A stretch of 64,000 nucleotides of DNA from Hymenobacter nivis (GCF_003149515.1 NZ_CP029145.1:3844001-3908000), one strand, 5' to 3'; positions 9,000-17,675 are shown, counted from the stretch's first letter. Notes: generated from the letters alone by a model not told the origin. Translations and numbers: made by a program.

Positions 9000-9596
9000 C
9001 TACCGCCGCCCGGCGCTTGCGAATTTCATGCGGTAGTCATGGGCCACGTCGCCTTTGCCGATGCGGGCCAGCTTGCCCTTGAGCAGCTGCTTTTTAAAGG
9101 AAGAAAGCTTGTCGGTGAACAGCACGCCCTCCAAGTGGTCATATTCGTGCTGGATGATGCGGGCGTTCATGCCCGAAAAGCCTTCCTCGTGCACCTGGCG
9201 GTTCTCGTCCTCGTAGCGCAGCACAATGTCGGGGCAGCGCTGCACCAGCTCGCGCACCCCGGGAATGCTCAGGCAGCCTTCCTCGAAGCCCCACTTCTCA
9301 CCGGTTTCACTCACCATCACGGGGTTGAGGAAGGCGCGCTTGATGGCGGGCTCGGCCTCCACGCCCTCGGCAATGTCCTCCTCGTCCAGCTCCACCATGG
9401 GGGTCGAGTCAATTACGAACAGGCGCACGCTCTTGCCGATTTGCGGGGCGGCCAGGCCCACGCCGTGGGCGAAGTACATGGTTTCGAGCATGTCGGCGAT
9501 GAGCTGCTGGAGTTCGGCGGCGGGCAGGTCGGCGGGCAGGTTTTTGGCGCGGGCCTTCAGCACGGGGTCGCCGATGGCAACGATGGGGTGTATCAT
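9000..9596 (-). CDS. def: Peptide deformylase
   Basis: This encodes 198 residues, the usual length. It removes the N-formyl group from nascent proteins in the cytoplasm using a ferrous or zinc ion. The three diagnostic motifs are intact: GVGLAAPQ (45-52), EGCLS with metal ligand Cys108, and HEYDH with metal ligands His150 and His154 and catalytic Glu151. It lies 60 bases downstream of ruvX on the same strand, a common neighbourhood in Bacteroidota, and is followed by a hairpin terminator. Confidence 0.96.
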   Translation of the reverse strand: MIHPIVAIGDPVLKARAKNLPADLPAAELQQLIADMLETMYFAHGVGLAAPQIGKSVRLFVIDSTPMVELDEEDIAEGVEAEPAIKRAFLNPVMVSETGEKWGFEEGCLSIPGVRELVQRCPDIVLRYEDENRQVHEEGFSGMNARIIQHEYDHLEGVLFTDKLSSFKKQLLKGKLARIGKGDVAHDYRMKFASAGRR

Positions 9597-9656
9597 CTAA
9601 GTAAAACGTTGATAAAGAATTAAAGCAAACAAGGGCGGGGGCCCCCGGGGTTCCGG

Positions 9657-10085
9657 CTAGGCCACGGCCCGCCCCGCCGGCGACTCCAGAAACGACTGGA
9701 GGATAATGGCCGCGCTCACCCGGTCCACGGTGGCTTTGTCGCGGCGGGCCTTTTGGCCCAGGCCCCCGGCTAGCATGGCCGCGTGGGCCATGCGCGAGGT
9801 GAAGCGCTCGTCGATTTCGTGGACGGGCACCTCGGGCAGCTCCTTGCGCAGGCGGCGCAGCAGGCCCACCACGGCGCTGGTCACGTCGGTGGGCTCGTTG
9901 AGCAGCGTGCGCGGCATGCCCACCACGATGGCCGCCAACGGCTCGCGCCGGTGGTAGGCCAGCACGTAGGCCAGTAAATCCTGGCTGTGGATGGTGTCGA
10001 GCGGCGAGGCAATGATGCGGCTGGGGTCCGTCACGGCCAGCCCCACGCGCTTGTTGCCGTAATCGATGGCGAGGATGCGGCCCAC
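9657..10085 (-). CDS. ruvX: Putative pre-16S rRNA nuclease / Holliday junction resolvase-like YqgF
   Basis: This encodes 142 residues from the GTG at 10085, giving a start at GRILAIDYGNKRVGLAV, where the family normally begins; the ATG-initiated longer frame adds 32 unrelated residues. The RNase H-like fold is shown by the first-strand DYGNKRVG motif, the middle GMP motif (VVGMPRTLLNEPTD) and the DERFTS motif. Family members trim the 5' end of 16S rRNA precursors and may process DNA junctions. It probably shares a transcript with def downstream. Confidence 0.92.
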   Translation of the reverse strand: MGRILAIDYGNKRVGLAVTDPSRIIASPLDTIHSQDLLAYVLAYHRREPLAAIVVGMPRTLLNEPTDVTSAVVGLLRRLRKELPEVPVHEIDERFTSRMAHAAMLAGGLGQKARRDKATVDRVSAAIILQSFLESPAGRAVA

Positions 10086-10321
10086 GGCGAAAGAGACTAA
10101 AACGAAAGCAAAAAACGGCGCCGACCCCGGCGCCGACGCAAAGATACGGCCGTCGCTAGGGCCGGGGCCGCACCGCGGCACACCCTACGTGAGTAATATT
10201 GCGGACTACAATTTAATGTAAAAATTATATTTAATTCAATTCATGGTAATATGCAATTATAATTAATTAACTATTAAATTATGGCGGTGGTCTATTAGCG
10301 AGTGAGGTTGTAAATTAGCGC

Positions 10322-10636
10322 ATGGTTTATACGCAACACTTATGTGCCCGCTGTGGTAGTGAACACATCCGCCGCAATGGCACGCAGGGTGGTCAGCCTA
10401 AATACCAGTGCAAGGCGTGCGGGTATCAGGCACGGTTTATACCAGCGGCCGTGGCCAAGGCGGCACAGTATGCGCAGGTGGAAGCCTTGCTCACCGAGCG
10501 TAACTCCCAACGTAGCATCGTGCGCGCCACCGGCGTGGCACGGATGACCATCGCCAAGCTGATAAAAAAAAGCGGCCTTGGACTCGCCCCGGCTGCCGCG
10601 TCGCCGGACGAAAAAGGCCCAACGCCGGAAACCTGA
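10322..10636 (+). CDS. IS1-family InsA-like zinc-ribbon DNA-binding protein (copy 1)
   Basis: This encodes 104 residues with an N-terminal zinc ribbon (CARCGSEHIRRNG, then YQCKACGYQ) and a helix-turn-helix region (SQRSIVRATGVARMTIAKLI). This is the sequence-specific DNA-binding part. Translation must change frame at the A8 run (10564-10571) to give the full transposase. The tail beyond the A-run is out of frame with the catalytic part and is probably not functional sequence. Confidence 0.88.
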   Translation: MVYTQHLCARCGSEHIRRNGTQGGQPKYQCKACGYQARFIPAAVAKAAQYAQVEALLTERNSQRSIVRATGVARMTIAKLIKKSGLGLAPAAASPDEKGPTPET

Positions 10637-11045
10637 AGCCCTCGAACTTGACGAAATGTGGACCTTCGTGGGCCGGCGCACGTGCAAAGTCTGGTTGTGG
10701 CTGGCCGTTGAACGGGCCTCGCGCCGCATCGTGGCCTGGGTGCTGGGTTGCCGGGGAGCCGCCACGGCCCGGCGCTTGTGGGCCGCGCTGCCGCGACGCT
10801 ACCAACGCCACTGCCGCTACCACACCGACCAGTGGGAAGCCTACGCCAAGGTCTTGCCCGCCCACCAGCATCGGCCTCATCCCAAAGGCAGCGGCAAAAC
10901 CAATATTGTTGAGGCTATCAACTGCTCCTTACGCCAGCGCTGCGGGGTATTGGTCCGCAAATCCTGCTCCTTTAGTAAAAGTTTGCGCATGCACACGGCT
11001 CGCATCAAGATTGTGATTGACAATTACAACCTCACTCTTCAATAG
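10578..11045 (+). CDS. IS1-family InsB-like DDE catalytic domain (copy 1)
   Basis: This frame encodes the catalytic domain: LELDEMWTFVGRR with the first Asp, YHTDQWEAY with the second Asp, then KGSGKTNIVEAINCSLRQR with the Glu. It is open from 10566, and the TTG at 10578 is only a nominal start. In the family it is made as a fusion with the upstream zinc-ribbon part. Frame arithmetic shows that a net +1 shift (for example A8 read or transcribed as A7) joins the two frames. Confidence 0.88.
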   Translation: MDSPRLPRRRTKKAQRRKPEALELDEMWTFVGRRTCKVWLWLAVERASRRIVAWVLGCRGAATARRLWAALPRRYQRHCRYHTDQWEAYAKVLPAHQHRPHPKGSGKTNIVEAINCSLRQRCGVLVRKSCSFSKSLRMHTARIKIVIDNYNLTLQ

Positions 11046-11238
11046 ACCGCCGCCTAAATTAGTATTTAAATAAGCTAAAAATGACCTAAAAAGGGTATTA
11101 AACCCCATTTTTCAATTATTCAATTACGTTCGACTAAAATCTATTTTGCAGAACATGTATCATGGAAAAATTTAATTAAGTTTGAATATCCTTCCCGCGC
11201 TGCCAACTCGGTAACGCCTTTTCCTTCGCTCCGCCGCC

Positions 11239-12909
11239 ATGGCTTTTTCCGCGCTCTTCCGCGCTTCTTCGCGCCCCGCCGGGGCCCGCCGCACCGGGCT
11301 GCGCGGGGCGGTGCTGGTGGCCCTGGCGTTTGGCAGCGGCCTGCTAATTTCCAACAACCCGTTCCGGCCCTCCACCACCAACCCTGATGCCACGGCCCGC
11401 GGCTACCTGCGCTTCAAGGAGGTGCTCAGCTACGTGGACCGCGACTACGTGGACTCGGTGAACACCGAGGGCCTGGCCGACTACGCCACGGCCCAGATGC
11501 TGGAGCGCCTCGACCCGCACTCGGTGTACATCCCGGCCGCGGAGCGCGAGCAGAACGATGTTTTTTTGCAGGGCGACTTTGATGGCGTGGGCCTCGATTT
11601 CAACCTTTTCTGCGACACCATGACGGTGGTGGCCCCGCTCGGCGGCGGGGCGGCGGCCCAGGCCGGCCTGCTGCCCGGTGACCAGGTGCTGCGCGTGGGC
11701 GGGCAGGCCGTGTCGGGGGCCCGCCTCACCAACGCCCGCATTGCGCAGCTGCTGCGGGGGGCCCGCGGCAGCACCGTGGCCCTGGAGGTGCACCGGCCCG
11801 CTTCGGCCCGCACCTTTGCCCTGGCCCTGGTGCGCAGCCGGGTGCCCAACCCGTCCATTGACGCGGCGTATTTGCTTGATGAGCAGACGGGCTACATCAA
11901 AATCAACCGGTTTGCGGCTACCACTTACGACGACTTCCGGGCCGCGCTGGCCGACCTGCGCCGCCAGGGCCTGGCCCGCCTCGTGCTGGACCTGCGCGGT
12001 AACCCCGGCGGCTACCTCGACCGCGCCACCCGTGTGGCCGACGAGCTGGTGGGCGGCTCGCGCAAAATCGTGGCCATCGACGGCAAGGGCGATACCTACG
12101 ACTCGCAGGTGTATGCCAAGGTGGCCGGCGAATTTGAGGAGGGGCCCCTGGTGGTGCTCGTCGACGAGGGCAGCGCCTCGGCTGCCGAGGTGCTGGCCGG
12201 GGCCCTGCAAGACCACGACCGCGCCCTGCTGGTGGGCCGCCGCACTTTCGGCAAGGGCCTGGTGCAGCAGCCCATCGCCCTCAGCGACGGCGGCGAGCTG
12301 CGCCTCACCATTGCCCGCTACTATACGCCCAGCGGCCGCTCCATCCAAAAGCCCTACGGTAGCAGCCGCGCCGAATACCGCCGCGAGCTGGCCGAGCGGG
12401 CCGCCCATGGCGACCTGGCCTCGGCCGACAGCAACCGCGTGGCGGGCGGCCCGCGCTTCCGCACCGACCGCGGCCGGCCGGTGTACGGCGGCGGCGGCAT
12501 AATGCCCGACGTGTTTGTGCCGCGCGATACGCTGGCGTGCTCGGCCTACTACGCCCGCTTGCAGGCCCACCAAACGCCTCGCGCCCTGGCCCTGGCCTTC
12601 TACCAGGCCCACAAAGCCGAGCTGGAAGGCCTTCGCTTCGCCCAGTTCAACGCCACCTTCCGCGTGAGCGATGCGCAGCTGGGGGCCCTGGCCGCCGCCG
12701 CCGCCCGCGACGGCGTGCCGGCCGACCCGGCCGCACTGCGCCGCTGCGCCGCCTTACTCCGCAATCAAATCAAGGCCTACATCGCCCAAAGTGCCTACGG
12801 CGCGGTGCCCTACTACACGGTGCTGGGCGCGCACGATGCCGAGCTGCAACAGGCCCTGCATGCCCTCGGCGACGGCAGTGCCCAACTGGCCCTGGCCAGC
12901 AATAAGTAG
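11239..12909 (+). CDS. S41-family C-terminal processing peptidase
   Basis: This encodes 556 residues. An N-terminal hydrophobic segment (GAVLVALAFGSGLLI) serves as signal or anchor, so the enzyme works in the periplasm. A PDZ domain (about 105-185) holds LLPGDQVLRVGG. The peptidase domain has VLDLRGNPGG, the catalytic Ser in DEGSASAAE and the catalytic Lys in RRTFGKGLVQ. After YTPSGRSIQKPYG comes a long C-terminal region (about 380-556) with GGGGIMPDVFVP, usual for Bacteroidota tail-specific proteases. An IS1-family element ends 184 bases upstream in the same orientation. Confidence 0.92.
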   Translation: MAFSALFRASSRPAGARRTGLRGAVLVALAFGSGLLISNNPFRPSTTNPDATARGYLRFKEVLSYVDRDYVDSVNTEGLADYATAQMLERLDPHSVYIPAAEREQNDVFLQGDFDGVGLDFNLFCDTMTVVAPLGGGAAAQAGLLPGDQVLRVGGQAVSGARLTNARIAQLLRGARGSTVALEVHRPASARTFALALVRSRVPNPSIDAAYLLDEQTGYIKINRFAATTYDDFRAALADLRRQGLARLVLDLRGNPGGYLDRATRVADELVGGSRKIVAIDGKGDTYDSQVYAKVAGEFEEGPLVVLVDEGSASAAEVLAGALQDHDRALLVGRRTFGKGLVQQPIALSDGGELRLTIARYYTPSGRSIQKPYGSSRAEYRRELAERAAHGDLASADSNRVAGGPRFRTDRGRPVYGGGGIMPDVFVPRDTLACSAYYARLQAHQTPRALALAFYQAHKAELEGLRFAQFNATFRVSDAQLGALAAAAARDGVPADPAALRRCAALLRNQIKAYIAQSAYGAVPYYTVLGAHDAELQQALHALGDGSAQLALASNK

Positions 12910-13043
12910 GGCCCCCGCGGCGTTGCAAAAGGCCGCTGGCTAATGCGGCACCGACGGCGGTTATTGCGTATTTTTGAAGGCGTAGGAGTTGCCGGCAGGT
13001 CTATTCGTTAGCTTCCAATCAATCAATTACTATCGCTTCTTCT

Positions 13044-13598
13044 ATGCTAAAAATAGCTAAACTACTGCTATTGTTGCCCGCCCTGCTGGGTGTACTGCTA
13101 ATGGCCGGGGGCTGCAACAAAGTGCTGAGCCTGTTGCGCTTCAACGTGAACGACACCCAGAGCTTCACAGTGCCGGCCGCGTACCCCTACGGCACGGTCC
13201 CGGTTACCTTGCCCGCCGTGACGGTGAATTCCACCTCCACCACTACCTACGCTAACAACAACACCAAGGCCCAGTACGTGCAGGAGGTGAAGCTGGAGCA
13301 GCTCACCCTGACCGCCACCAGCCCCGCCGGCCAAACATTCGACATCGTGAAGAGCGTCAAGCTCTACATCAGTACCGACGCCGCCGGCACCAACAAAGTA
13401 CTCCTAGCCTCGCTCGACAACGTGCCCAAAGGCGCCACGTCCATCCAACTCAACCCCGCCCCCGACACCAAGCTTGACGCGTACCTGCGAAATAGTAGCT
13501 ATGCCCTCACCAGCGAAGTGCTGCTCAGCACGCGCCCGGCCCAGGACGTGGTGGTGCGCGTCGACAGCAAGTTCAGCGTGGCGGCCAGTCTGCCATAG
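13044..13598 (+). CDS. Predicted lipoprotein of unknown function
   Basis: This encodes 184 residues. The N terminus is a lipoprotein-like signal (MLKIAKLLLLLPALLGVLL, then MAGGC), with a weak lipobox. The rest is a Thr/Ser/Val-rich, beta-predicted domain containing VKLEQLTLTATSP and VKSVKLYISTD, suggesting a single beta-sandwich exposed in the periplasm or on the surface. No catalytic motif is visible. It is monocistronic and followed by a strong hairpin terminator. Confidence 0.75.
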   Translation: MLKIAKLLLLLPALLGVLLMAGGCNKVLSLLRFNVNDTQSFTVPAAYPYGTVPVTLPAVTVNSTSTTTYANNNTKAQYVQEVKLEQLTLTATSPAGQTFDIVKSVKLYISTDAAGTNKVLLASLDNVPKGATSIQLNPAPDTKLDAYLRNSSYALTSEVLLSTRPAQDVVVRVDSKFSVAASLP

Positions 13599-13625
13599 AG
13601 GGCCCCGGGTGAGCGCCTGGTTTCT

Positions 13626-13655
13626 AAAAGGCCACTCCCGTTGGAGTGGCCTTTT
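13626..13655 (+). terminator. Hairpin terminator
   Basis: AAAAGGCCACTCC (13626-13638) pairs perfectly with GGAGTGGCCTTTT (13643-13655) around a 4-base loop, 28 bases past the lipoprotein stop codon. Confidence 0.85.
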
Positions 13656-13696
13656 CGCGTTTAAAAAGCAGTTTGACTTGATGGCTTTGGCTCCTG

Positions 13697-13736
13697 GAAC
13701 ACTGTAGAGACGTAAGGATACGTCTCTACAGTGTTC
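13697..13736. repeat. Perfect 18-bp palindrome (GAGACGTA type)
   Basis: GAACACTGTAGAGACGTA (13697-13714) and its exact complement (13719-13736) flank a 4-base loop. It sits between convergent genes, separate from the terminator at 13626. It may be a second bidirectional terminator or a dispersed genomic repeat. Confidence 0.7.
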
Positions 13737-13753
13737 TGAATCAGGCAGTTTGT

Positions 13754-14524
13754 TTAGGGTCCTGGCAGTAAGGTGGCGTTGAAGTGGTCCACCAGCTGCA
13801 CCACCTCGGTCAGGTTGTCGTAGCGCAGGCTGTGCTGCTGAGCATAGAGGGCCATGTCGCCCGCAGCCGCCCCGAATAGGCGCAGCACCGTCCGCTGGCT
13901 CAGCGCCAGGGGTTGGGCCAGCGGCTGGGCCAGGGGCCGGGCCGGGATGGCCACGTACAGCTCGGAGGTGCGCCGGAACTGCGCGGCCTGGGTCTCGACG
14001 CCGATGGCCGCGTTGCGCACCGCGCCTACTAGTTCCAGGTCGTAGCCCAGCAGCAGGCGCACGGGGCCTTCGGTCAGCTCTTCGAGCAGCAGGCGGCCCG
14101 CGCCGCCTACGCGGTAGGCCCCGAAGCGGTGGCCCGGCCGGCCGGGCGCGTTGTTCAGCACGAAGCCCCGCAGGCTGCCCACCGGGTAGAGGCGCACACC
14201 GCCCGGCACAATGGCGTCCCGCACTTCTACCCAGTGGTGCACCAGGTTGTAGCGCAGGCCGGGCACGGGCTGCGGCTCGCCCTTGATGGGCAGCAAGGAG
14301 CCGGGCACCCAGTCGGGGTCGTAGTAGTGGGCCACGTGGGCGGCTGCGGCAGCCAGGGCCCGCTCGTCGACGGTGTTGGCCTGATTCAGGTTCTGGGTCG
14401 AGGTGGGCCGGCCGTGGCTGATGTCTTCCAAGTCTTTGCTGTTCAGGCCCGCCTGGGCCCAGGCGGGCCGGCTAATCAACCCCAGGGCCCCCAGCACCAG
14501 GTAAAGCAAAACAGACGAGCGCAT
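13754..14524 (-). CDS. Secreted protein of unknown function
   Basis: This encodes 256 residues with a signal peptide (MRSSVLLYLVLGALGLI, cleavage near WAQAG). The mature part has a YDPDWVPGSLLP segment and an internal direct repeat LAQPLAQPLAL, and shows no cysteine or catalytic motif. Repeated phrases about 'conduct to a shape' such as VRLYPVGSLRGFVLNN suggest a beta-rich fold only. I do not recognise the family. It is transcribed alone, with a palindromic repeat upstream. Confidence 0.7.
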   Translation of the reverse strand: MRSSVLLYLVLGALGLISRPAWAQAGLNSKDLEDISHGRPTSTQNLNQANTVDERALAAAAAHVAHYYDPDWVPGSLLPIKGEPQPVPGLRYNLVHHWVEVRDAIVPGGVRLYPVGSLRGFVLNNAPGRPGHRFGAYRVGGAGRLLLEELTEGPVRLLLGYDLELVGAVRNAAIGVETQAAQFRRTSELYVAIPARPLAQPLAQPLALSQRTVLRLFGAAAGDMALYAQQHSLRYDNLTEVVQLVDHFNATLLPGP

Positions 14525-14600
14525 GGCAGTAAAGAAAGGCAGAAAGTGCGCCTAATATACTGCTGCTGCCCCTAGTATCTGGGGCGGGGCAGCCTAAGGG

Positions 14601-14730
14601 AACCTCATCCCCTAGCCCCCTCTCTCAAAAAGAGGGGGAATTAGCCCTAGTTCTAAAAACCTGATTTCTAGAAGCTAAAACTAAAAACTAGTCCCCCTCT
14701 TTTTTGGAGAGGGGGCTAGGGGGTGAAGTT
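14601..14730. repeat. 130-bp long inverted repeat (CTAGCCCCCTC type)
   Basis: Two 39-base arms (14601-14639 and 14692-14730) are about 90% complementary and share CCCCTAGCCCCCTCTC and AGAGGGGGA. Each arm also folds on itself through TCCCCCTCT/AGAGGGGGA, so nested hairpins can form. It lies between two minus-strand genes; no target duplication was seen. Confidence 0.75.
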
Positions 14731-14746
14731 CCCCGCCCTGGGGCCC

Positions 14747-15865
14747 CTAGCGGTTGCGGCCGTATTGCTCGTGGCTACTCACCCAGTCCGAGCTGCTGAT
14801 GGCGGCGCCCAGGCTCAGCTCGCCGGCTAGTACCACGCCGGCCACGATTTCGGCGAACTTGTACACCGTGCCGCGGCCTGTGCAGCCCAGCAGGCGCAGG
14901 CATTCGTTTTGGGTAGCCAGGCCGGTGCCGCCGCCGTGGGTGGCCACAATCAGGCTCGGGGTGGTGATGTTGATGTACAAGTCGCCCTCCTTTGTCACCT
15001 CTGAGTACAGCACGCCGGCGCTCGACTCGCTCACGTTGGCCACGTCCTGCCCCGTGGCAATGAACAGCGCCGTAATGCCGTTGGCCGAGTGGGCCCCGTT
15101 GTTATTAGCGCCTGAGAGAAAGGCACCTACGTTGCTCACCTGCCCGTGGTAGGCCAGCTGCTCGGGCGTCACGCGCATGCGCTGTTGCAAGATGTCGCGC
15201 TTAATTACGGCCTCCGCCGTCACGCGCTTGCCGCGGGTGCGCATCACGTTGATTTGCGAGGCCTTTTTATCGGTGGTGAAGTTCGATTCGAGGTAGAAAT
15301 GCTCGACTTTAGGGCCCCCGTAGTTGGCCAGAATCCAGGAGCAGGCGGCGAAGGTGGCGCGGCCCACCATGTTCTGGCCCGCCGCGTCGCCGGTCGAAAA
15401 GTTGAAACGCAGGTAGGCAAACTTGTTGGCCAGGTACGTGTCGATGTACTGGAGCTTGGCGATGCGCGACGTACTTTCGGCCTCCGGCCGGATACGCTCC
15501 AGGTTGTCGGCCACCCACTTACCGAAGTCGCGGGCCCCGCGCGCGTCGCTGAACACAAACACCGGGGCCCGCTGCATGGCGTCGCCAATCACGGTGCACT
15601 TCACGCCGCCGCACAGGTTCAGCACCTGCATGCCGCGGTTGTAGCTGGCCACGAGCGTGCCCTCGGTGGTGGCCATCGGGATGAGGAAGTCGCCCTGCGC
15701 ATGCTCGCCGTTCACGGTCAGGGGCCCCGCCAGGCCCACCGGCACCTGCGCCACGCCCATGAAGTGCTCGCAGTTGCCCTGCAAGTCGTGCGCATCAAAC
15801 GAGTACGACTTCAAGTGCTTGAAATGCTGCTGCGTAAACTCTTCGGCAAACCGCTGGCGGGCCCA
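14747..15865 (-). CDS. Class I hydroxymethylglutaryl-CoA reductase, 5' end apparently missing
   Basis: It reduces HMG-CoA to mevalonate with NADPH, the committed step of the mevalonate route to isoprenoids. Catalytic residues are all present: Glu in MATTEGTLVASYNRG, Lys in FTTDKKASQIN, Asp in IATGQDVANV, and the C-terminal His in SSHEQYGRNR. The DAAGQNMVGRA segment fits the NADPH site. Family similarity runs upstream to about 15865 (WARQRFAEEFTQQHFKH) but has no ATG there; the frame continues to an ATG at 16213 through sequence that is antisense to another gene. A TTG at 15814 is the nearest possible start and would remove some N-terminal residues. The 5' end abuts the broken DUF3891 gene. 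Confidence 0.85.
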   Translation of the reverse strand, partial: WARQRFAEEFTQQHFKHLKSYSFDAHDLQGNCEHFMGVAQVPVGLAGPLTVNGEHAQGDFLIPMATTEGTLVASYNRGMQVLNLCGGVKCTVIGDAMQRAPVFVFSDARGARDFGKWVADNLERIRPEAESTSRIAKLQYIDTYLANKFAYLRFNFSTGDAAGQNMVGRATFAACSWILANYGGPKVEHFYLESNFTTDKKASQINVMRTRGKRVTAEAVIKRDILQQRMRVTPEQLAYHGQVSNVGAFLSGANNNGAHSANGITALFIATGQDVANVSESSAGVLYSEVTKEGDLYINITTPSLIVATHGGGTGLATQNECLRLLGCTGRGTVYKFAEIVAGVVLAGELSLGAAISSSDWVSSHEQYGRNR

Positions 15866-16552
15866 GCTGGCCTGGGCCTGGCCGCCCTTTCTGCCCCCCG
15901 ACCGCTGGGTGGGTTTGCTGGCGGCCGTGGCACAGCACGACGACGAGCAGGCGGCCTGGCACGGCCGCGGCGGCCACCACGGCCTCACGCCCGCCGGGGC
16001 CCCGGTCAACTTCACGCAAAAGGATTTCTCGCAGGCGCAGGCGCAGGATCTGCTGCACGCCGCCCGCTTCCAGGGGCAGTGGCGCAGCTTGCTTGCCAGC
16101 CTGCATCTGAGCTGCTTGTACGAGCCGCTGCGCGGCAGCGCGCCCACTACCACGGCCTTCCTCGACGAGCTGAAGGCCAGCCAGCAGCGCTGGGGCCTGG
16201 CCCTGGGCACCACGCCCGCCGAGGCTCGCCGCGCCTACGACCTGCTGCACTGGTGCGCCCGGCTCTCGCTCATCCTCTGCCGGCACGAGCTGCCCGAGAT
16301 GAGCCGCGAGGTGGAAATCAGCCCGCTGCCGGCCGGCCACTGGGCCTACGCCAGCTTCGTGCGCCAGCCCGGGGGGGGGGCGGCGCGCCTGCCGTGCTGC
16401 GGCCCTGGCCCTTCGCCGCCGACGCGCTGGCCGTGAGCGTAGAGGCAGTGGAATTGCACCAGTTGCGCTTCCGCGATGATGCGGCCCTGGCCGGGGCCCT
16501 GTGCGCGGCCCCGGTGCGCATCCTGCGTTGGGAGCTGCGCCGCCAGGAATAA
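15852..16552 (+). pseudogene. DUF3891 family protein, 5' truncated and frameshifted at a G10 run
   Basis: In the first frame, RWVGLLAAVAQHDDEQAAW, PVNFTQKDFS and LHLSCLYEP match the DUF3891 family (about 250 residues, all-alpha, function unknown). The frame breaks at a run of ten G at 16371-16380. The conserved C-terminal part (RPWPFAADALAVSVEAVELH to WELRRQE) continues in another frame to the stop at 16552. Eleven or eight G would restore one frame. No start codon precedes the first conserved residues; upstream sequence is the HMG-CoA reductase gene on the other strand. The gene has therefore lost its beginning as well. Confidence 0.82.
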
Positions 16553-16643
16553 AGAAATAATCCTTTCGTAACCAGGATATTACTTGCTTTACAAACGAAA
16601 GGCCGGGGCGGCCGTACTAGGAACCTACTTTTTAGCTGTTTAG

Positions 16644-17612
16644 ATGGCGACGTATAAATTTTCGGATATTCTGCAAGTGTTGAAGTCGTCGGCCAGCGAG
16701 TTCATGGAAAACAACTCGTTCCGGCACGCGGCGGCGCTGTCGTACTACACCATTTTTTCGCTGCCTCCGCTATTAATCATCGTCATCACGGTGGCCAGCA
16801 AGTTCCTGGGCCACGACGCCGTGACGGGCCAGGTGTACGGCCAGCTCAAGGGGTTGGTGGGGCCCGAATCGGCTAAGTTCCTGCAAGACAGCATCGCCAC
16901 CTTCACCTTGCAAAACAAGAGCGGGCTGGCTACCGCCATCGGGGTGGGCACGCTGATTTTTGCGGCCACCACGTTCTTCGTCACGCTCCAGGAAAGCATC
17001 AACGACATCTGGAACCTGAAGGTGAAAACCACCGGCATCGGTATCGGCGACTACGTGCGCCAGCGCCTGCTCTCCTTCGGCCTCATCCTGAGCGTGGCCC
17101 TGCTGCTGCTTATATCCTTCGTCATCAGCGCCGTGCTGAGCGCCTTCACCGGCTGGCTCCAGTACCTGATTCCGGCCGCCGGGGTTATTGCCATCAAAGT
17201 GGTGGATTTTGCGCTGTCGCTGGGCGTCACCACGCTGCTGTTTGCCCTCATCTACCGCTTCCTGCCCGACGCCATTATCCGGTGGCGCGACGTGAGCGTG
17301 GGGGCCTTCATCACGGCGTTGCTGTTTGTGCTGGGGAAGATCCTCATCGCCGTGTATATCGGCTTTGCCAACCCCGGCTCGGCCTTCGGGGCGGCGGGCT
17401 CGGCCATCGTGCTGCTGCTCTGGATCAACTACTCCTCGCTCATCATCTTTTTCGGCGCCGAGTTCACCCAGGAATTCGCCGATGCCTTCGGCCAAAAAGT
17501 ACAGCCCAAGGCCCACGCCGTACGCGTGCGCGTCGAGGAAGTGAAGCCCGGCGAGTCAGATGAGGAAAAAGCCACTGGCCGCCCCCAGGCCACGGGAAGG
17601 TGGCGCGATTAG
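16644..17612 (+). CDS. YihY/virulence factor BrkB family membrane protein
   Basis: This encodes 322 residues with six predicted membrane helices. The family signature region RHAAALSYYTIFSLPPLLII opens the first helix. Further helices include LLSFGLILSVALLLLISFVI and ALLFVLGKILIAVYIGF, and the conserved GSAFGAAGSAIVLLLWINY comes near the end, followed by a charged cytoplasmic tail. The family is common in bacteria, and the once-proposed RNase BN role is not supported. The function is probably transport or envelope-related. A strong GC hairpin lies downstream. Confidence 0.9.
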   Translation: MATYKFSDILQVLKSSASEFMENNSFRHAAALSYYTIFSLPPLLIIVITVASKFLGHDAVTGQVYGQLKGLVGPESAKFLQDSIATFTLQNKSGLATAIGVGTLIFAATTFFVTLQESINDIWNLKVKTTGIGIGDYVRQRLLSFGLILSVALLLLISFVISAVLSAFTGWLQYLIPAAGVIAIKVVDFALSLGVTTLLFALIYRFLPDAIIRWRDVSVGAFITALLFVLGKILIAVYIGFANPGSAFGAAGSAIVLLLWINYSSLIIFFGAEFTQEFADAFGQKVQPKAHAVRVRVEEVKPGESDEEKATGRPQATGRWRD

Positions 17613-17639
17613 GGCCCCGGGCTTCCCCAAGTACAAAGG

Positions 17640-17675
17640 CAAGGGCCCCACCGTTCTCAAAACGGTGGGGCCCTT
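17640..17675 (+). terminator. GC-rich hairpin after the YihY gene
   Basis: CAAGGGCCCCACCGTT (17640-17655) pairs perfectly with AACGGTGGGGCCCTTG (17660-17675) around a 4-base loop. It has no clear T run, so it may be a terminator or an RNA-stability hairpin. Confidence 0.6.

Larger units (their letters stand above)
10283..11054 (+). mobile_element. IS1-family insertion sequence, copy 1 (772 bp)
   Basis: Imperfect terminal inverted repeats start GGCGGTGGTCTATT (left) and GGCGGCGGTCTATT (right), both continuing with GAGTGAGGTTGTAA after three mismatched bases. Flanks TAAATTAT (10275-10282) and TAAATTAG (11055-11062) suggest a 7-8 bp target duplication. Two overlapping reading frames encode InsA- and InsB-like parts. 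The insertion is in a very AT-rich intergenic stretch upstream of the S41 protease gene and points toward it. A second copy is at 37199-37970. Confidence 0.92.

Noticed and set aside
15146..16552. Single long plus-strand ORF spanning HMG-CoA reductase and DUF3891
   Set aside because: Only its last part (after the G10 run) is protein-like; the rest is antisense to HMG-CoA reductase.
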